Part shown: positions 1-7,656 of the stretch, in pieces
Position numbering within the stretch: the first letter of the stretch is position 1
How the letters are laid out: each line of letters begins with the position of its first letter
NCBI RefSeq assembly: GCF_000523235.1
Contig: NZ_CP006850.1
Location: 1,116,001-1,180,000, forward strand
DNA length: 64,000 nt
Source: Nocardia nova SH22a
GTDB lineage: Bacteria > Actinomycetota > Actinomycetes > Mycobacteriales > Mycobacteriaceae
Direction: 5' to 3'
Made by a program: the position numbers and the translations under genes
The notes under the pieces: model-generated
What the model was told of the DNA's origin: nothing
The model's input: only the letters and a program-made list of their open reading frames with translations
The model's database searches: none

Positions 1-544
1 GGTCCTTGTAGGCATTGAAATCGGTGTTGTAGAAGTCGGTGGCCGCGCGGGTGGCGGCGTCCGGATCGTTGAACTGCATCACCGTCAGGGACAGAATCGT
101 CGCATTGGGCTGGTCCGGCTTCGGCCAGCCGCTGAAACCCCAGTCGGCGTTCTTGTCCCGGCCGGTGGTGGTGAATCCGTACACCATGGAGTTTCGCTTC
201 GCGGCATCCGACATCGGCTGGTCGTCACCGACGGATTCCGGCATGACGCCGGAGGTGAAGGTGTAGGAATCACCGCGCATCGTCAGCTTCGGATCGACCT
301 GGTCGGCGGTGACGACATTCTCGGCCAGGCGCATCCCGGCTGCCTGCGGCGCGTAGGTGAAACCCGGCCGGTAGTCGACATGGATATCGAGCGGCTCGGT
401 CTGGTAGGAGCCGATATCGAGTGTGCGGACGTCGATTTCGGACGGACCGGCCCAGCCTCCGACGGTCGAGCCGCAGCCGGTCGCGGAGGCGAGGGCGCAC
501 AGGGACAGGACGGCTACGGCCATCCGGGTGATTCGTGTGGTCAT
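1..544 (-). CDS. DUF7373-like lipoprotein, first of three paralogues (3' end outside window)
   Basis: The gene runs off the left edge. Translation from the ATG at 544 gives a lipoprotein signal peptide (MTTRITRM..., hydrophobic core, SATGC with the lipidated Cys at about residue 24). A segment EIDVRTLDIGSYQTEPLD follows, which matches the start of the mature part of the proteins at 541-1752 and 3407-4603, so this is a tandem paralogue. The start overlaps the stop of the upstream gene by 4 nt (ATGA), which indicates translational coupling. About 180 residues are visible. I relate the family from memory to the Nocardia lipoprotein family DUF7373; its function is unknown. The product is expected on the outer face of the cytoplasmic membrane. 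Confidence 0.8.
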   Translation of the reverse strand, partial: MTTRITRMAVAVLSLCALASATGCGSTVGGWAGPSEIDVRTLDIGSYQTEPLDIHVDYRPGFTYAPQAAGMRLAENVVTADQVDPKLTMRGDSYTFTSGVMPESVGDDQPMSDAAKRNSMVYGFTTTGRDKNADWGFSGWPKPDQPNATILSLTVMQFNDPDAATRAATDFYNTDFNAYKD

Positions 545-1752
545 TTGCCGTCCGCCTTCACCAGAATGGCGTACTGCGCCGAAATGCGTTGTTGCGCATC
601 GAGTAATTGCTCTCCGGCGGCGAATGCGGCGTAGCGGCCGTGGTAGACCGAGCAGTAGTAGCGAATCGCCATCTTCTCGCGGCCCTGGTACTCGCGGCAT
701 TTGGCGACCGGCAGATTCTTCGGCGCGGCCGCACGTTTCATATGTTTCGCGGGGTCGCCGAGTTCGTCGCGCACCTTTATCGCGGCCGCAGTATCGCGGG
801 CACGGTAGAGCTGGTTGCCGTAGTCGGCGAATCGATCGACGCCGTTCTCCTCGAACCACCGGCGGGTTTCGGCGGGGTCGGAGGCGAAGGCGACACCGGC
901 GTACCCGGTGTAGGCGCCGGGCGCGTTGAGCCATTCACCCTGGGCTTCCTTGGGGCGGACCATGGTGCGCCCGAGCATGCCGTCGATATCCATCGGCTGA
1001 TCCATCAGCTTGTCCGGCGGGGTGGGATGGAAGGCGGACAACGCGGGCACGACCTTGTCGAGGCTGGTGGTCACGCGGGTGACCAGATCAGTCAGGTCGG
1101 TCTTGTGGAACCAGGTCTTGGCCTGGTCGAATACGGCGCCGAAAATGACCAGCCGCCCCAGCGGAACCCAGACATCGATGGCCTGTTTGCCCTGCACCCA
1201 GTGGGCGTGGGCCTGCGGGTATCTGGGCAGCGCCACCGCCTGGCTGAGTGGATCGCGCCCGAAGTCTCGGCGTTCCAGGGCGGCGGCGACCTCCGTGGCG
1301 TGCTGCTCGGTGGGGAAGATCATCGCGGTGTTGACCAGCTCGATCCCCAGATTGTCGGAATCATTGCGGCCGTAGACGCCGAAACCACTGATCAGATCCG
1401 GTGCGTCCTCGGTGAAATTGCTGAGATCGGTGAAGTCCTTCATCACCGACGTCTTGGCGTCGATGAAAGCCAGTGTGTCGAATACCCCGGTGTACTTGAA
1501 GGCCGGATCGATGTCGACGATGAGCGGCATGGCGTTGCCGAGCCTCTCGGCCTCCATCAGCGCGGCCTGGCCAGGGTTCTTCGGTTTGCCCATATCCCGG
1601 GGATTGGCGTCGTAGGGCCCGGTGTCCAGCGTCGCGATGTCGATGGTGGGTTCGGCGGCCGGTGCCGGGCTCGGATCGTCGGAGCCGCATCCTGTCGCGG
1701 TCAGCGCGACAGTGGCGACGGCAGCCGCCAGCAAACGCACGGATCCTCGCAT
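541..1752 (-). CDS. DUF7373-like lipoprotein, second paralogue
   Basis: A predicted lipoprotein of 403 residues. The chosen start (MRGSVRLL) has a strong GGGAGGGG ribosome site just upstream; a longer reading frame exists but lacks this. The signal peptide ends in ATGC (Cys22), followed by a Ser/Pro/Ala stretch and then PTIDIATLDTGPYDANP, which parallels the first residues of the two sister proteins. Later blocks (an FPTEQHATEVAAALERRDF-like segment and a C-terminal CSVYHGRYAA segment) also recur in the sisters. No catalytic motif is visible. It lies in a minus-strand run with the gene at 1895-3295 upstream and the partial sister gene overlapping its stop. Function unknown; DUF7373 membership is from memory. 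Confidence 0.85.
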   Translation of the reverse strand: MRGSVRLLAAAVATVALTATGCGSDDPSPAPAAEPTIDIATLDTGPYDANPRDMGKPKNPGQAALMEAERLGNAMPLIVDIDPAFKYTGVFDTLAFIDAKTSVMKDFTDLSNFTEDAPDLISGFGVYGRNDSDNLGIELVNTAMIFPTEQHATEVAAALERRDFGRDPLSQAVALPRYPQAHAHWVQGKQAIDVWVPLGRLVIFGAVFDQAKTWFHKTDLTDLVTRVTTSLDKVVPALSAFHPTPPDKLMDQPMDIDGMLGRTMVRPKEAQGEWLNAPGAYTGYAGVAFASDPAETRRWFEENGVDRFADYGNQLYRARDTAAAIKVRDELGDPAKHMKRAAAPKNLPVAKCREYQGREKMAIRYYCSVYHGRYAAFAAGEQLLDAQQRISAQYAILVKADGK

Positions 1753-1894
1753 TTGTTCCCCTCCCGCAGGCTCGGCGCCGGTGAGCATACTGCTGGCTCG
1801 GTCGACGCTGCGAAGAAGATAGCACCCACCTCCGACGGGTGGTGCCGCGCCAGCGGCGGCGGCGCCCGGACGGCGACTCGTCCGGGCGTGGACG

Positions 1895-3295
1895 TCACGG
1901 CCCGGTTCGCAGGTCCCCGACGAACTTCTCGCAGGCCCCGGCCAGGGGCGACCAGTTGTCCGCCGGGTACTGGCAGCCCACGCTGACCTGCAGGCCGGAA
2001 TCCACCATGACCTGCCACCGCACCGTGCTGCCGTCGGCCGGATGCTCCTCGTAGGACAGGCCGGGGCGCCCGCCGAAGATCACGTCGCGCCGCAGCGGGG
2101 TCACGGTGCCGGGCGGGCGCTTGCCGATCTGCGCCTCGAGTGTGGCAGCGACCTCGTCGATTCCCGATCCGGCCGGGAGATTCTTCTGCACCATCGAGAT
2201 TCGTTGGCGGGCACCGTCGTCCGGGGACAGATCGACTCGGGTATCGGATCGGCTCGCGATGTGCCAGCCCGCGGGCAGTTGTGCCCGCACCCGGCCGAAC
2301 GTCTCCGCGCTGGGAGCGGCCGCGGTAGTGCGGGCTGTCGTCCCGGTCGCGGTATCGGCCGGATCGTTCCCGGATCGGGTCAGTACCACCGCGGCGGCGA
2401 CTCCGATGACGACCGCGACCAGTGCGGCCGCGGCGAGAATGATCGGGGTGCGTCGCCGCGGTGCGGGCTGGGCGGCGGCCGCGTGTTCGTGCAGCGGCCC
2501 GGTCCACGGCGCCTGCGGTTGCGGCCGGGCGGCGTGGGGAGCCGCGGGCCCGGCCGGGCCGCCGCGGATCAGGTCCAGACCCGACATTGCGCGCAGGTCC
2601 ACGCCGAATCCGTAACGCCGGGTGAGCTCTTCGCGCAGGGCACCGAGAATCGCGGGGTCGGCGATGCCCACGACCACCAGATAGCTGGGTTTGTGGCCAC
2701 CGAGCAGGCGATCGATGACATCGGCCAGAACGTCGACACCGCGGCCTTCGGCCAGGTCGGCCGAGCCGAAGGCCGGTTCGTGCTCACAGCCCTCGAGCCA
2801 GGTCTCGGTGCCCGATCGTCCGGCCAGTGTCACGGTCGTTTCGAGCGGACTCGCTTCGACCACGGCGATCCGCTGCAGCTGCGAGGTGCTCGCCGACAGG
2901 CCCGCCACCCGCAGGGCCAGCGGTTCGACGGTGACCTCACCGACCAGGCGCCGTGCCCCCGCCGTCAGCGCGTTGCGGCGCCGCGTACCCCATTCCGAGG
3001 GAGCGACCACGGTGAGCCGCTCGCACGGCGTCGGCAGGCGCAGATTCGTCAGGACCGCACCGAAGACCGCGGCGAAGGCGTCGGCGATCGTCGGCAGTAC
3101 CGGTGCGAACGCGATGCGATCGGCATCGGCCAGCCGGACCACCGATACCGCGGGGTACGGCGGCTGCAATGGTTCTCCCACAACGAGACTCGCGCCGTCG
3201 CTGGTCGGGGTCACCGACGGGGCGCCGTCCCAGTGGGTGGCCTCGCTGCGCGCCCACAGGCGGGTGTCGGTGAGGATCAGATCGACTGTGGACAT
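1895..3295 (-). CDS. Type VII secretion-associated membrane protein, Rv3446c-like
   Basis: A 466-residue protein. Residues 1 to about 270 look like a degenerate actin/Hsp70-type fold region. One transmembrane helix follows (RTPIILAAAALVAVVIG, about residue 285). Next is a Thr/Ala linker, then an extracytoplasmic domain of about 145 residues (from FGRVRAQLPAGWHIASRSD to CEKFVGDLRTGP) with a Cys pair. This C-terminal domain matches what I know of the T7SS-associated Rv3446c family (TIGR03931). In M. tuberculosis that gene sits in the ESX-4 locus close to rplM, and the present gene is within 9 kb of rplM, so an ESX-4 core left of the window is plausible. It is flanked on both sides by the lipoprotein paralogues and probably co-transcribed with them. 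Its precise role is unknown. Confidence 0.75.
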   Translation of the reverse strand: MSTVDLILTDTRLWARSEATHWDGAPSVTPTSDGASLVVGEPLQPPYPAVSVVRLADADRIAFAPVLPTIADAFAAVFGAVLTNLRLPTPCERLTVVAPSEWGTRRRNALTAGARRLVGEVTVEPLALRVAGLSASTSQLQRIAVVEASPLETTVTLAGRSGTETWLEGCEHEPAFGSADLAEGRGVDVLADVIDRLLGGHKPSYLVVVGIADPAILGALREELTRRYGFGVDLRAMSGLDLIRGGPAGPAAPHAARPQPQAPWTGPLHEHAAAAQPAPRRRTPIILAAAALVAVVIGVAAAVVLTRSGNDPADTATGTTARTTAAAPSAETFGRVRAQLPAGWHIASRSDTRVDLSPDDGARQRISMVQKNLPAGSGIDEVAATLEAQIGKRPPGTVTPLRRDVIFGGRPGLSYEEHPADGSTVRWQVMVDSGLQVSVGCQYPADNWSPLAGACEKFVGDLRTGP

Positions 3296-3406
3296 CAGCC
3301 GGGTATCCGGAACTTCACACGGAACGGCACTGCCTCCCCCTTCCAGGCTGGTCTCGCGGCATAGTACTCCGGCCCGGCGACTGTCCGGCGCGGGCCCTGT
3401 CGGCGG

Positions 3407-4603
3407 TCAGAAATTGTTGGCCAGCAACGCATACGCCGCATTCACACGCTGCTCGATATCGTCGTGGCTGTTGGCGTTGAGCACCTCCACATAGCGCCGG
3501 TACGGCACGAAACAGCGGAACTTGCTGTCCTGCTTGACATCTCCGGTGGTGTTCAACGCGAGGCATTTCGCGCCGGGGATGCCCTCGGGCGCGTCGGCCG
3601 GATCGTACTGCTGTCCGGAGCTGCTGATCATCCCGTTGACCAGCCGGGCGCCCGCATCGGCGTCACGCACCCGCATCACCGAACTGTTGTCGGCGATCGC
3701 GATCGCGTCCATCCCGGTGTCGTCCACCAGGTGCTGACGGTTCGACATGTCGGAGGAAGCGGTGACGAAGGCCGGTGCGCCGTAGACGGCGAAGCGATCC
3801 ACGTCGGGCGTCCGATTCGAGCGGTCCTTGACCACGGCGCGGGCGAGCAGCCCGCCCGGATCGACCGGAAGCGAAGCCAGTACGCCCTGCGGTGTCGCCT
3901 GGAAGTGCTCCAGCGCAGGCACTTCCGCATCGAGCGTCTTCTGCACCCAGGCCAGCAGATCCGCCTCCTCGGACCGCGGGCGCTCGATGAACAGCGAGAT
4001 CACGAACTGCTTGTAGGGCATGAAGGCGCCGACGGTCGGTACGCCGGGCCGATAGTGGATGAGCGCGTCCTGATATTTCGGCAGGGTGAGTTTGCGATTG
4101 AGATCCGGTGCCACCCCGAAGTCGGCGTCCTCGAGCTGCCGCGCCGCCGCACGAGCGGCCGACTCGTCGGGGAAGCGCATCACCAGATCGGTGACCGAGG
4201 TGGCCGTGCCGTCCATGGAGCCGGGTTTGTCGGAACCTCCAGCGACGTATCCGACGATCATCTTGTTCTGGTCGAGCGCGGGCTTGGACACCACCGCCAG
4301 TAGATGCCTGGTCGCCTCGGTGCTGTCGGCGACGACATGTCCTCCGGAACCCACCGTCAAACTCGGATCGATACGAGTGGCGGGGACGACGGCATCCGAC
4401 ATCCGCATGCCCTCCGCCAGCGCGCCCTTGTCGGAGGCGGTGCCGTCGTAGCTGTGCCGATCCACCGGATACTGGCCGACCGCGAGTGTGCGGACGTCTA
4501 TCTCGGCCGCGGTCGGGGTGCCCTGCACTCCGCATCCGGCGAGTACGCCCGATACCAGTGCCGCACAGGTGAGAACGAATGATCTGCGAAGTGTCCGGCC
4601 CAT
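3407..4603 (-). CDS. DUF7373-like lipoprotein, third paralogue
   Basis: A 398-residue lipoprotein with a textbook signal: MGRTLRRSF, hydrophobic core, VLAGC with Cys24 as the lipidation site. The mature protein begins with AEIDVRTLAVGQYPVDRH, nearly the same opening as the partial gene at the left edge (EIDVRTLDIGSYQTE). The central FPDESAARAAARQLEDADFG block aligns with the FPTEQHATEVAAALERRDFG block of the second paralogue. It is the first gene of the minus-strand run (3407-4603, 1895-3295, 541-1752, 1-544). The 143 bases upstream are shared with the divergent FHA gene and must hold both promoters. Function unknown; exported lipid-anchored protein. Confidence 0.85.
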   Translation of the reverse strand: MGRTLRRSFVLTCAALVSGVLAGCGVQGTPTAAEIDVRTLAVGQYPVDRHSYDGTASDKGALAEGMRMSDAVVPATRIDPSLTVGSGGHVVADSTEATRHLLAVVSKPALDQNKMIVGYVAGGSDKPGSMDGTATSVTDLVMRFPDESAARAAARQLEDADFGVAPDLNRKLTLPKYQDALIHYRPGVPTVGAFMPYKQFVISLFIERPRSEEADLLAWVQKTLDAEVPALEHFQATPQGVLASLPVDPGGLLARAVVKDRSNRTPDVDRFAVYGAPAFVTASSDMSNRQHLVDDTGMDAIAIADNSSVMRVRDADAGARLVNGMISSSGQQYDPADAPEGIPGAKCLALNTTGDVKQDSKFRCFVPYRRYVEVLNANSHDDIEQRVNAAYALLANNF

Positions 4604-4746
4604 GGAATGCCCCCGTTCTGCCGCTGCTCTCTCCGGGAGAAATTACCGGACCGGACCGAACGGCGGGGACCGGTGCGCGAGGATTGCCTTAACCTGGTCA
4701 CTGTGGTGACCGCTGTCCTGGGAATGCTCGGAGGCCGATTCCGTTG

Positions 4747-6033
4747 ATGGATCGGCAAGTCGAGGTTGTCGCCGGTAACCATGTCGTGGTGCGGGTCGCC
4801 GGCGCCGTGGTGGTGGTCGGGTACCGCGGTCCCGGCCGGGTGCGACCGGACGCACCGGCCGTGCGGGCCGCGGAAACGGTGGCCCAGCTGGTGGCCGAGG
4901 CTTCCGAGCGGGTTCCGGGCGGGCCCGGCCGGATGATCGCCCGGGAGGCCACCCGATGGCTCATGCAGGAGGCGGAGCAGGTCGACGGCAACCCGATCGA
5001 TCTGGGCATTCTGTCGCATTCCGAAACCGGGGGAGTGGCGATCTTCCTGCACGGCTCGGTGACCGCGGTCCTGGTGGGTGCGCGCGGCGCCGAATACTAC
5101 CGCGGTGTCGACGCCGCCTTCACCGTGGACCGGGTCGCCGAACCACCGGCGCGTGCCGTGGCCGTCTTCATCGACGACGAGCGGGGGCGGATTCCCGAAT
5201 TCCCCGAGCGCGGTATCGGATCTCTGGTGGAGGGGGTGGCCGCGGCGGCCGGTGCGGTGGTCTGGTTCGAAGGCGATCGCACCCGTGCCCGTGATCGCGC
5301 CGAGCGACCGGCGCCGCCCGCCGCGCGGCACCGCGCCGACCCGCCGACCACGACCCAGCTGGACGAACAGCAGCAGGTCACGCCGCCGCCGGTGCGGGCA
5401 CCGGAAACCGATGAGCGGCAATCGATGACCGGACCGGAGGAATCGCTCGACGATCCCCGCCTGGCCCGGACCCAGCTGCGCGGGACCGATCCCGCACCCG
5501 AACCGGACCCCGCACTGGAACGCCGGATGGAGCAGACCGCCCGCGCGACCTCGATTTCGGTGCGGGTGATGGGCTTCAAATGCGCCCGCGCGCATCCGAG
5601 CGATCCGCGTTCGGCGTTCTGCACGGTGTGCGGAATGCCGGTCGACCAGACCCAGCCTCCCGCGGAGGTGGTGCGCCCGCCGCTGGGCATGCTCGTCCTC
5701 GACGACGGGATGACCTATCTGCTGGCCGCCGACGTGGTCATCGGCCGGGATCCGGAGAATTCCGAGGCCGCCCAGCGGGGCCTGGTTCCGGTCAAGATCG
5801 ACGACTCCTCGGGCGGAATGTCACGGGCGCACGCCGAAATTCGGTTGGTGAACTGGGACATCACGGTGATCGACCACGGATCCACCAACGGCACCCGCGC
5901 CCGCCCGACCGGTTATCGCGATTGGATTCGGCTGCAGCCGGGCAAGCCGATGGTGCTGACGCAGGGCTCGGAGATCATGCTCGGCAACCGGGTACTGCGC
6001 GTCGAACCCGCCGCACCCCCGCCGTTCGGCTGA
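4747..6033 (+). CDS. FHA-domain protein with Cys/His cluster
   Basis: About 428 residues. Residues 1-190 form a compact Val/Ala/Gly-rich alpha/beta domain that I do not recognise. A Pro/Arg-rich linker (190-265) leads to a Cys/His cluster (CARAH, then FCTVCG about 12 residues later), which looks like a small zinc-binding knuckle. The C-terminal 110 residues are an FHA domain with the hallmarks IGRDPEN, MSRAHAEI and HGSTNGT. FHA domains bind phosphothreonine, so this is probably an adaptor responding to Ser/Thr kinases (family knowledge). Start: a GGAGG lies 12 nt from this ATG and 9 nt from an adjacent in-frame TTG at 4744, so the TTG is possible. It is divergent from the lipoprotein at 3407-4603 and convergent with the metallopeptidase gene. 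Confidence 0.75.
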   Translation: MDRQVEVVAGNHVVVRVAGAVVVVGYRGPGRVRPDAPAVRAAETVAQLVAEASERVPGGPGRMIAREATRWLMQEAEQVDGNPIDLGILSHSETGGVAIFLHGSVTAVLVGARGAEYYRGVDAAFTVDRVAEPPARAVAVFIDDERGRIPEFPERGIGSLVEGVAAAAGAVVWFEGDRTRARDRAERPAPPAARHRADPPTTTQLDEQQQVTPPPVRAPETDERQSMTGPEESLDDPRLARTQLRGTDPAPEPDPALERRMEQTARATSISVRVMGFKCARAHPSDPRSAFCTVCGMPVDQTQPPAEVVRPPLGMLVLDDGMTYLLAADVVIGRDPENSEAAQRGLVPVKIDDSSGGMSRAHAEIRLVNWDITVIDHGSTNGTRARPTGYRDWIRLQPGKPMVLTQGSEIMLGNRVLRVEPAAPPPFG

Positions 6034-6101
6034 ACGCGCGACCGTAGCGACGCGGCCGGAGGCGGTAGCCTGCGTGACCACGGAGGCCGCCAGCGGACAC
6101 T

Positions 6102-7547
6102 TCAGGTGTAGCGCGCTTCGCAGATCTCCTGGGTGCCGAGCACGCCCGCGCGGAACGCGTCGACCCGGGAGAACCCGCTCGGCACCGTTTTGCCCTCCAC
6201 ATCGCTGGCCGCCAGTCCGTCACTGAGCAGTCCGGAGACCGCCTTGTCGAGGTCGCCGGGGGACAGGGCGATGTCGCCCTGTCCCGGACCGCGGTGCGGG
6301 TCCGCCAGTTTCGCGGTGATCACCCCGGACAGGCACGCGGCCCGCAGGCCGGTCTTCGCGCCCGTCAGTTGCTGTCGCGCATTGCGCTGCACGGCGAGCG
6401 CGTACCGCGAGACGAAGACCACGTAGGCGTTGTAATCACCGCCGACCCGGGTCGGAAAGCCGTCCTGCTCATCGGCGTTCGCCTTACCGCGCTGTGCCAG
6501 TGCGGGGACGTCGGTTCCGATGGTGTTGGTGGCGGGGCAGTAGGTGACCGGCACGGTGTCGGCGCCGTTGCTGCAGTTCATGAGGGCGCCGTGATAGTCG
6601 TAGGTCGGTTCGGCCGGGATCGGCATGACCGCCGCCATCGCCTTGCTCAATTCCTTGAGACTGTCCTTGGTGATCGCCAGCTCGCCGCGGTTGGCGTCGT
6701 CACCGAACGACTGCGGCAGATTCTTGCGGCGGCGCTGGATGTCCTTCATATCGATCGCCTTGCAGCCCTTGGGACCGTCGGTGAAACCGATCTGCACGGC
6801 CGTGACCCGCTCGAAGGCCGATCCGTGCACCGATTCGGGATCCTCGGGGTCGGCATCGCGGATGGCGACGGTCGCGGCGAGCACATTGTTGAGGCCGTCG
6901 GAGGTGTTGATGGTGAAATGCGGGGCCTTGTCCTCGGCGACGTGGCGCATGAAGGCGCCGGCGAAACAATCCGCCTGCTGTTCCTTGACGATCACCGGAT
7001 CCTTGGCGCCCACGATGTGCGACATGGTCTGGATGGCGTGGCCGTACTCGTGGGCGAGCACCATCACCACCGCCATCTTGCCGAAACTGTCCTGCATCAT
7101 CGGCAACAGCACCGCCCGGTCCCAGCCGACCGAGTTGTCCAGCCGGCAGTAGGCGGCGTTGACCAGGTGATAGGTCGTGTCCTTGCAGAACTGGGTCTCC
7201 TGCGAGCGCGGCGCCTTCGCACTCCACGAATAGAACTTGGTGACCGGGGCGAAGTCACCGTCGAATTCGTTGTGGTACTCCCCGCGCCAATAACTCTGGA
7301 TATCGTCGATCGCGTTGAGCGCCAACGTGTCCACCGCGCCCTTGTCGCCACCGGCGGCGGTGAGTGCGGCGTCGGGGACCCCGGGACGCGGCCCGCTCGG
7401 GCCGCTGGTGGTGGGCAGACCGGCGACCTGAAAGGGGTCGTCGTAGATGGATACGGCGTGACCGCCGGTGGTCACGGTACATCCGGTGAGAACCCCCACC
7501 ATCAGCACCAGTGCGGCGAGTACCGCCGTCACCGGGCGTTTCGCCAT
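6102..7547 (-). CDS. Neutral zinc metallopeptidase, lipoprotein
   Basis: 481 residues from the start MAKRPVTAV, which has GGAGG about 9 nt upstream; a longer frame lacks such a site. The signal peptide ends in VLTGC (Cys23), so the enzyme is lipid-anchored outside the membrane. The zinc motif HEYGH is at about residue 166. A downstream acidic motif KEQQADCFAG, about 20 residues later, can supply the third ligand, as in predicted neutral zinc metallopeptidases of the YpfJ type. Several Cys pairs (CSNG, YCPA, AACLSG) suggest disulphides. The substrate is unknown. The gene is divergent from the FHA-ABC exporter at 7657, with 109 bases between the two starts. Confidence 0.8.
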   Translation of the reverse strand: MAKRPVTAVLAALVLMVGVLTGCTVTTGGHAVSIYDDPFQVAGLPTTSGPSGPRPGVPDAALTAAGGDKGAVDTLALNAIDDIQSYWRGEYHNEFDGDFAPVTKFYSWSAKAPRSQETQFCKDTTYHLVNAAYCRLDNSVGWDRAVLLPMMQDSFGKMAVVMVLAHEYGHAIQTMSHIVGAKDPVIVKEQQADCFAGAFMRHVAEDKAPHFTINTSDGLNNVLAATVAIRDADPEDPESVHGSAFERVTAVQIGFTDGPKGCKAIDMKDIQRRRKNLPQSFGDDANRGELAITKDSLKELSKAMAAVMPIPAEPTYDYHGALMNCSNGADTVPVTYCPATNTIGTDVPALAQRGKANADEQDGFPTRVGGDYNAYVVFVSRYALAVQRNARQQLTGAKTGLRAACLSGVITAKLADPHRGPGQGDIALSPGDLDKAVSGLLSDGLAASDVEGKTVPSGFSRVDAFRAGVLGTQEICEARYT

Positions 7548-7656
7548 GTCCCCTACCTCCCCGGGCCGCAAGTCGCTCTCCTCCTCCGCGCCGCCCAGGC
7601 CGGAGGAGGCGCATTCGCCCCCCACCGATGTCGCGGCCATCGCATATTATCCGGCC

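Noticed and set aside
607..1986. Long plus-strand open frame opposite the lipoprotein gene
   Set aside because: It mirrors the codon structure of the minus-strand lipoprotein, has no domain features and no ribosome site; a shadow of high-GC coding DNA.
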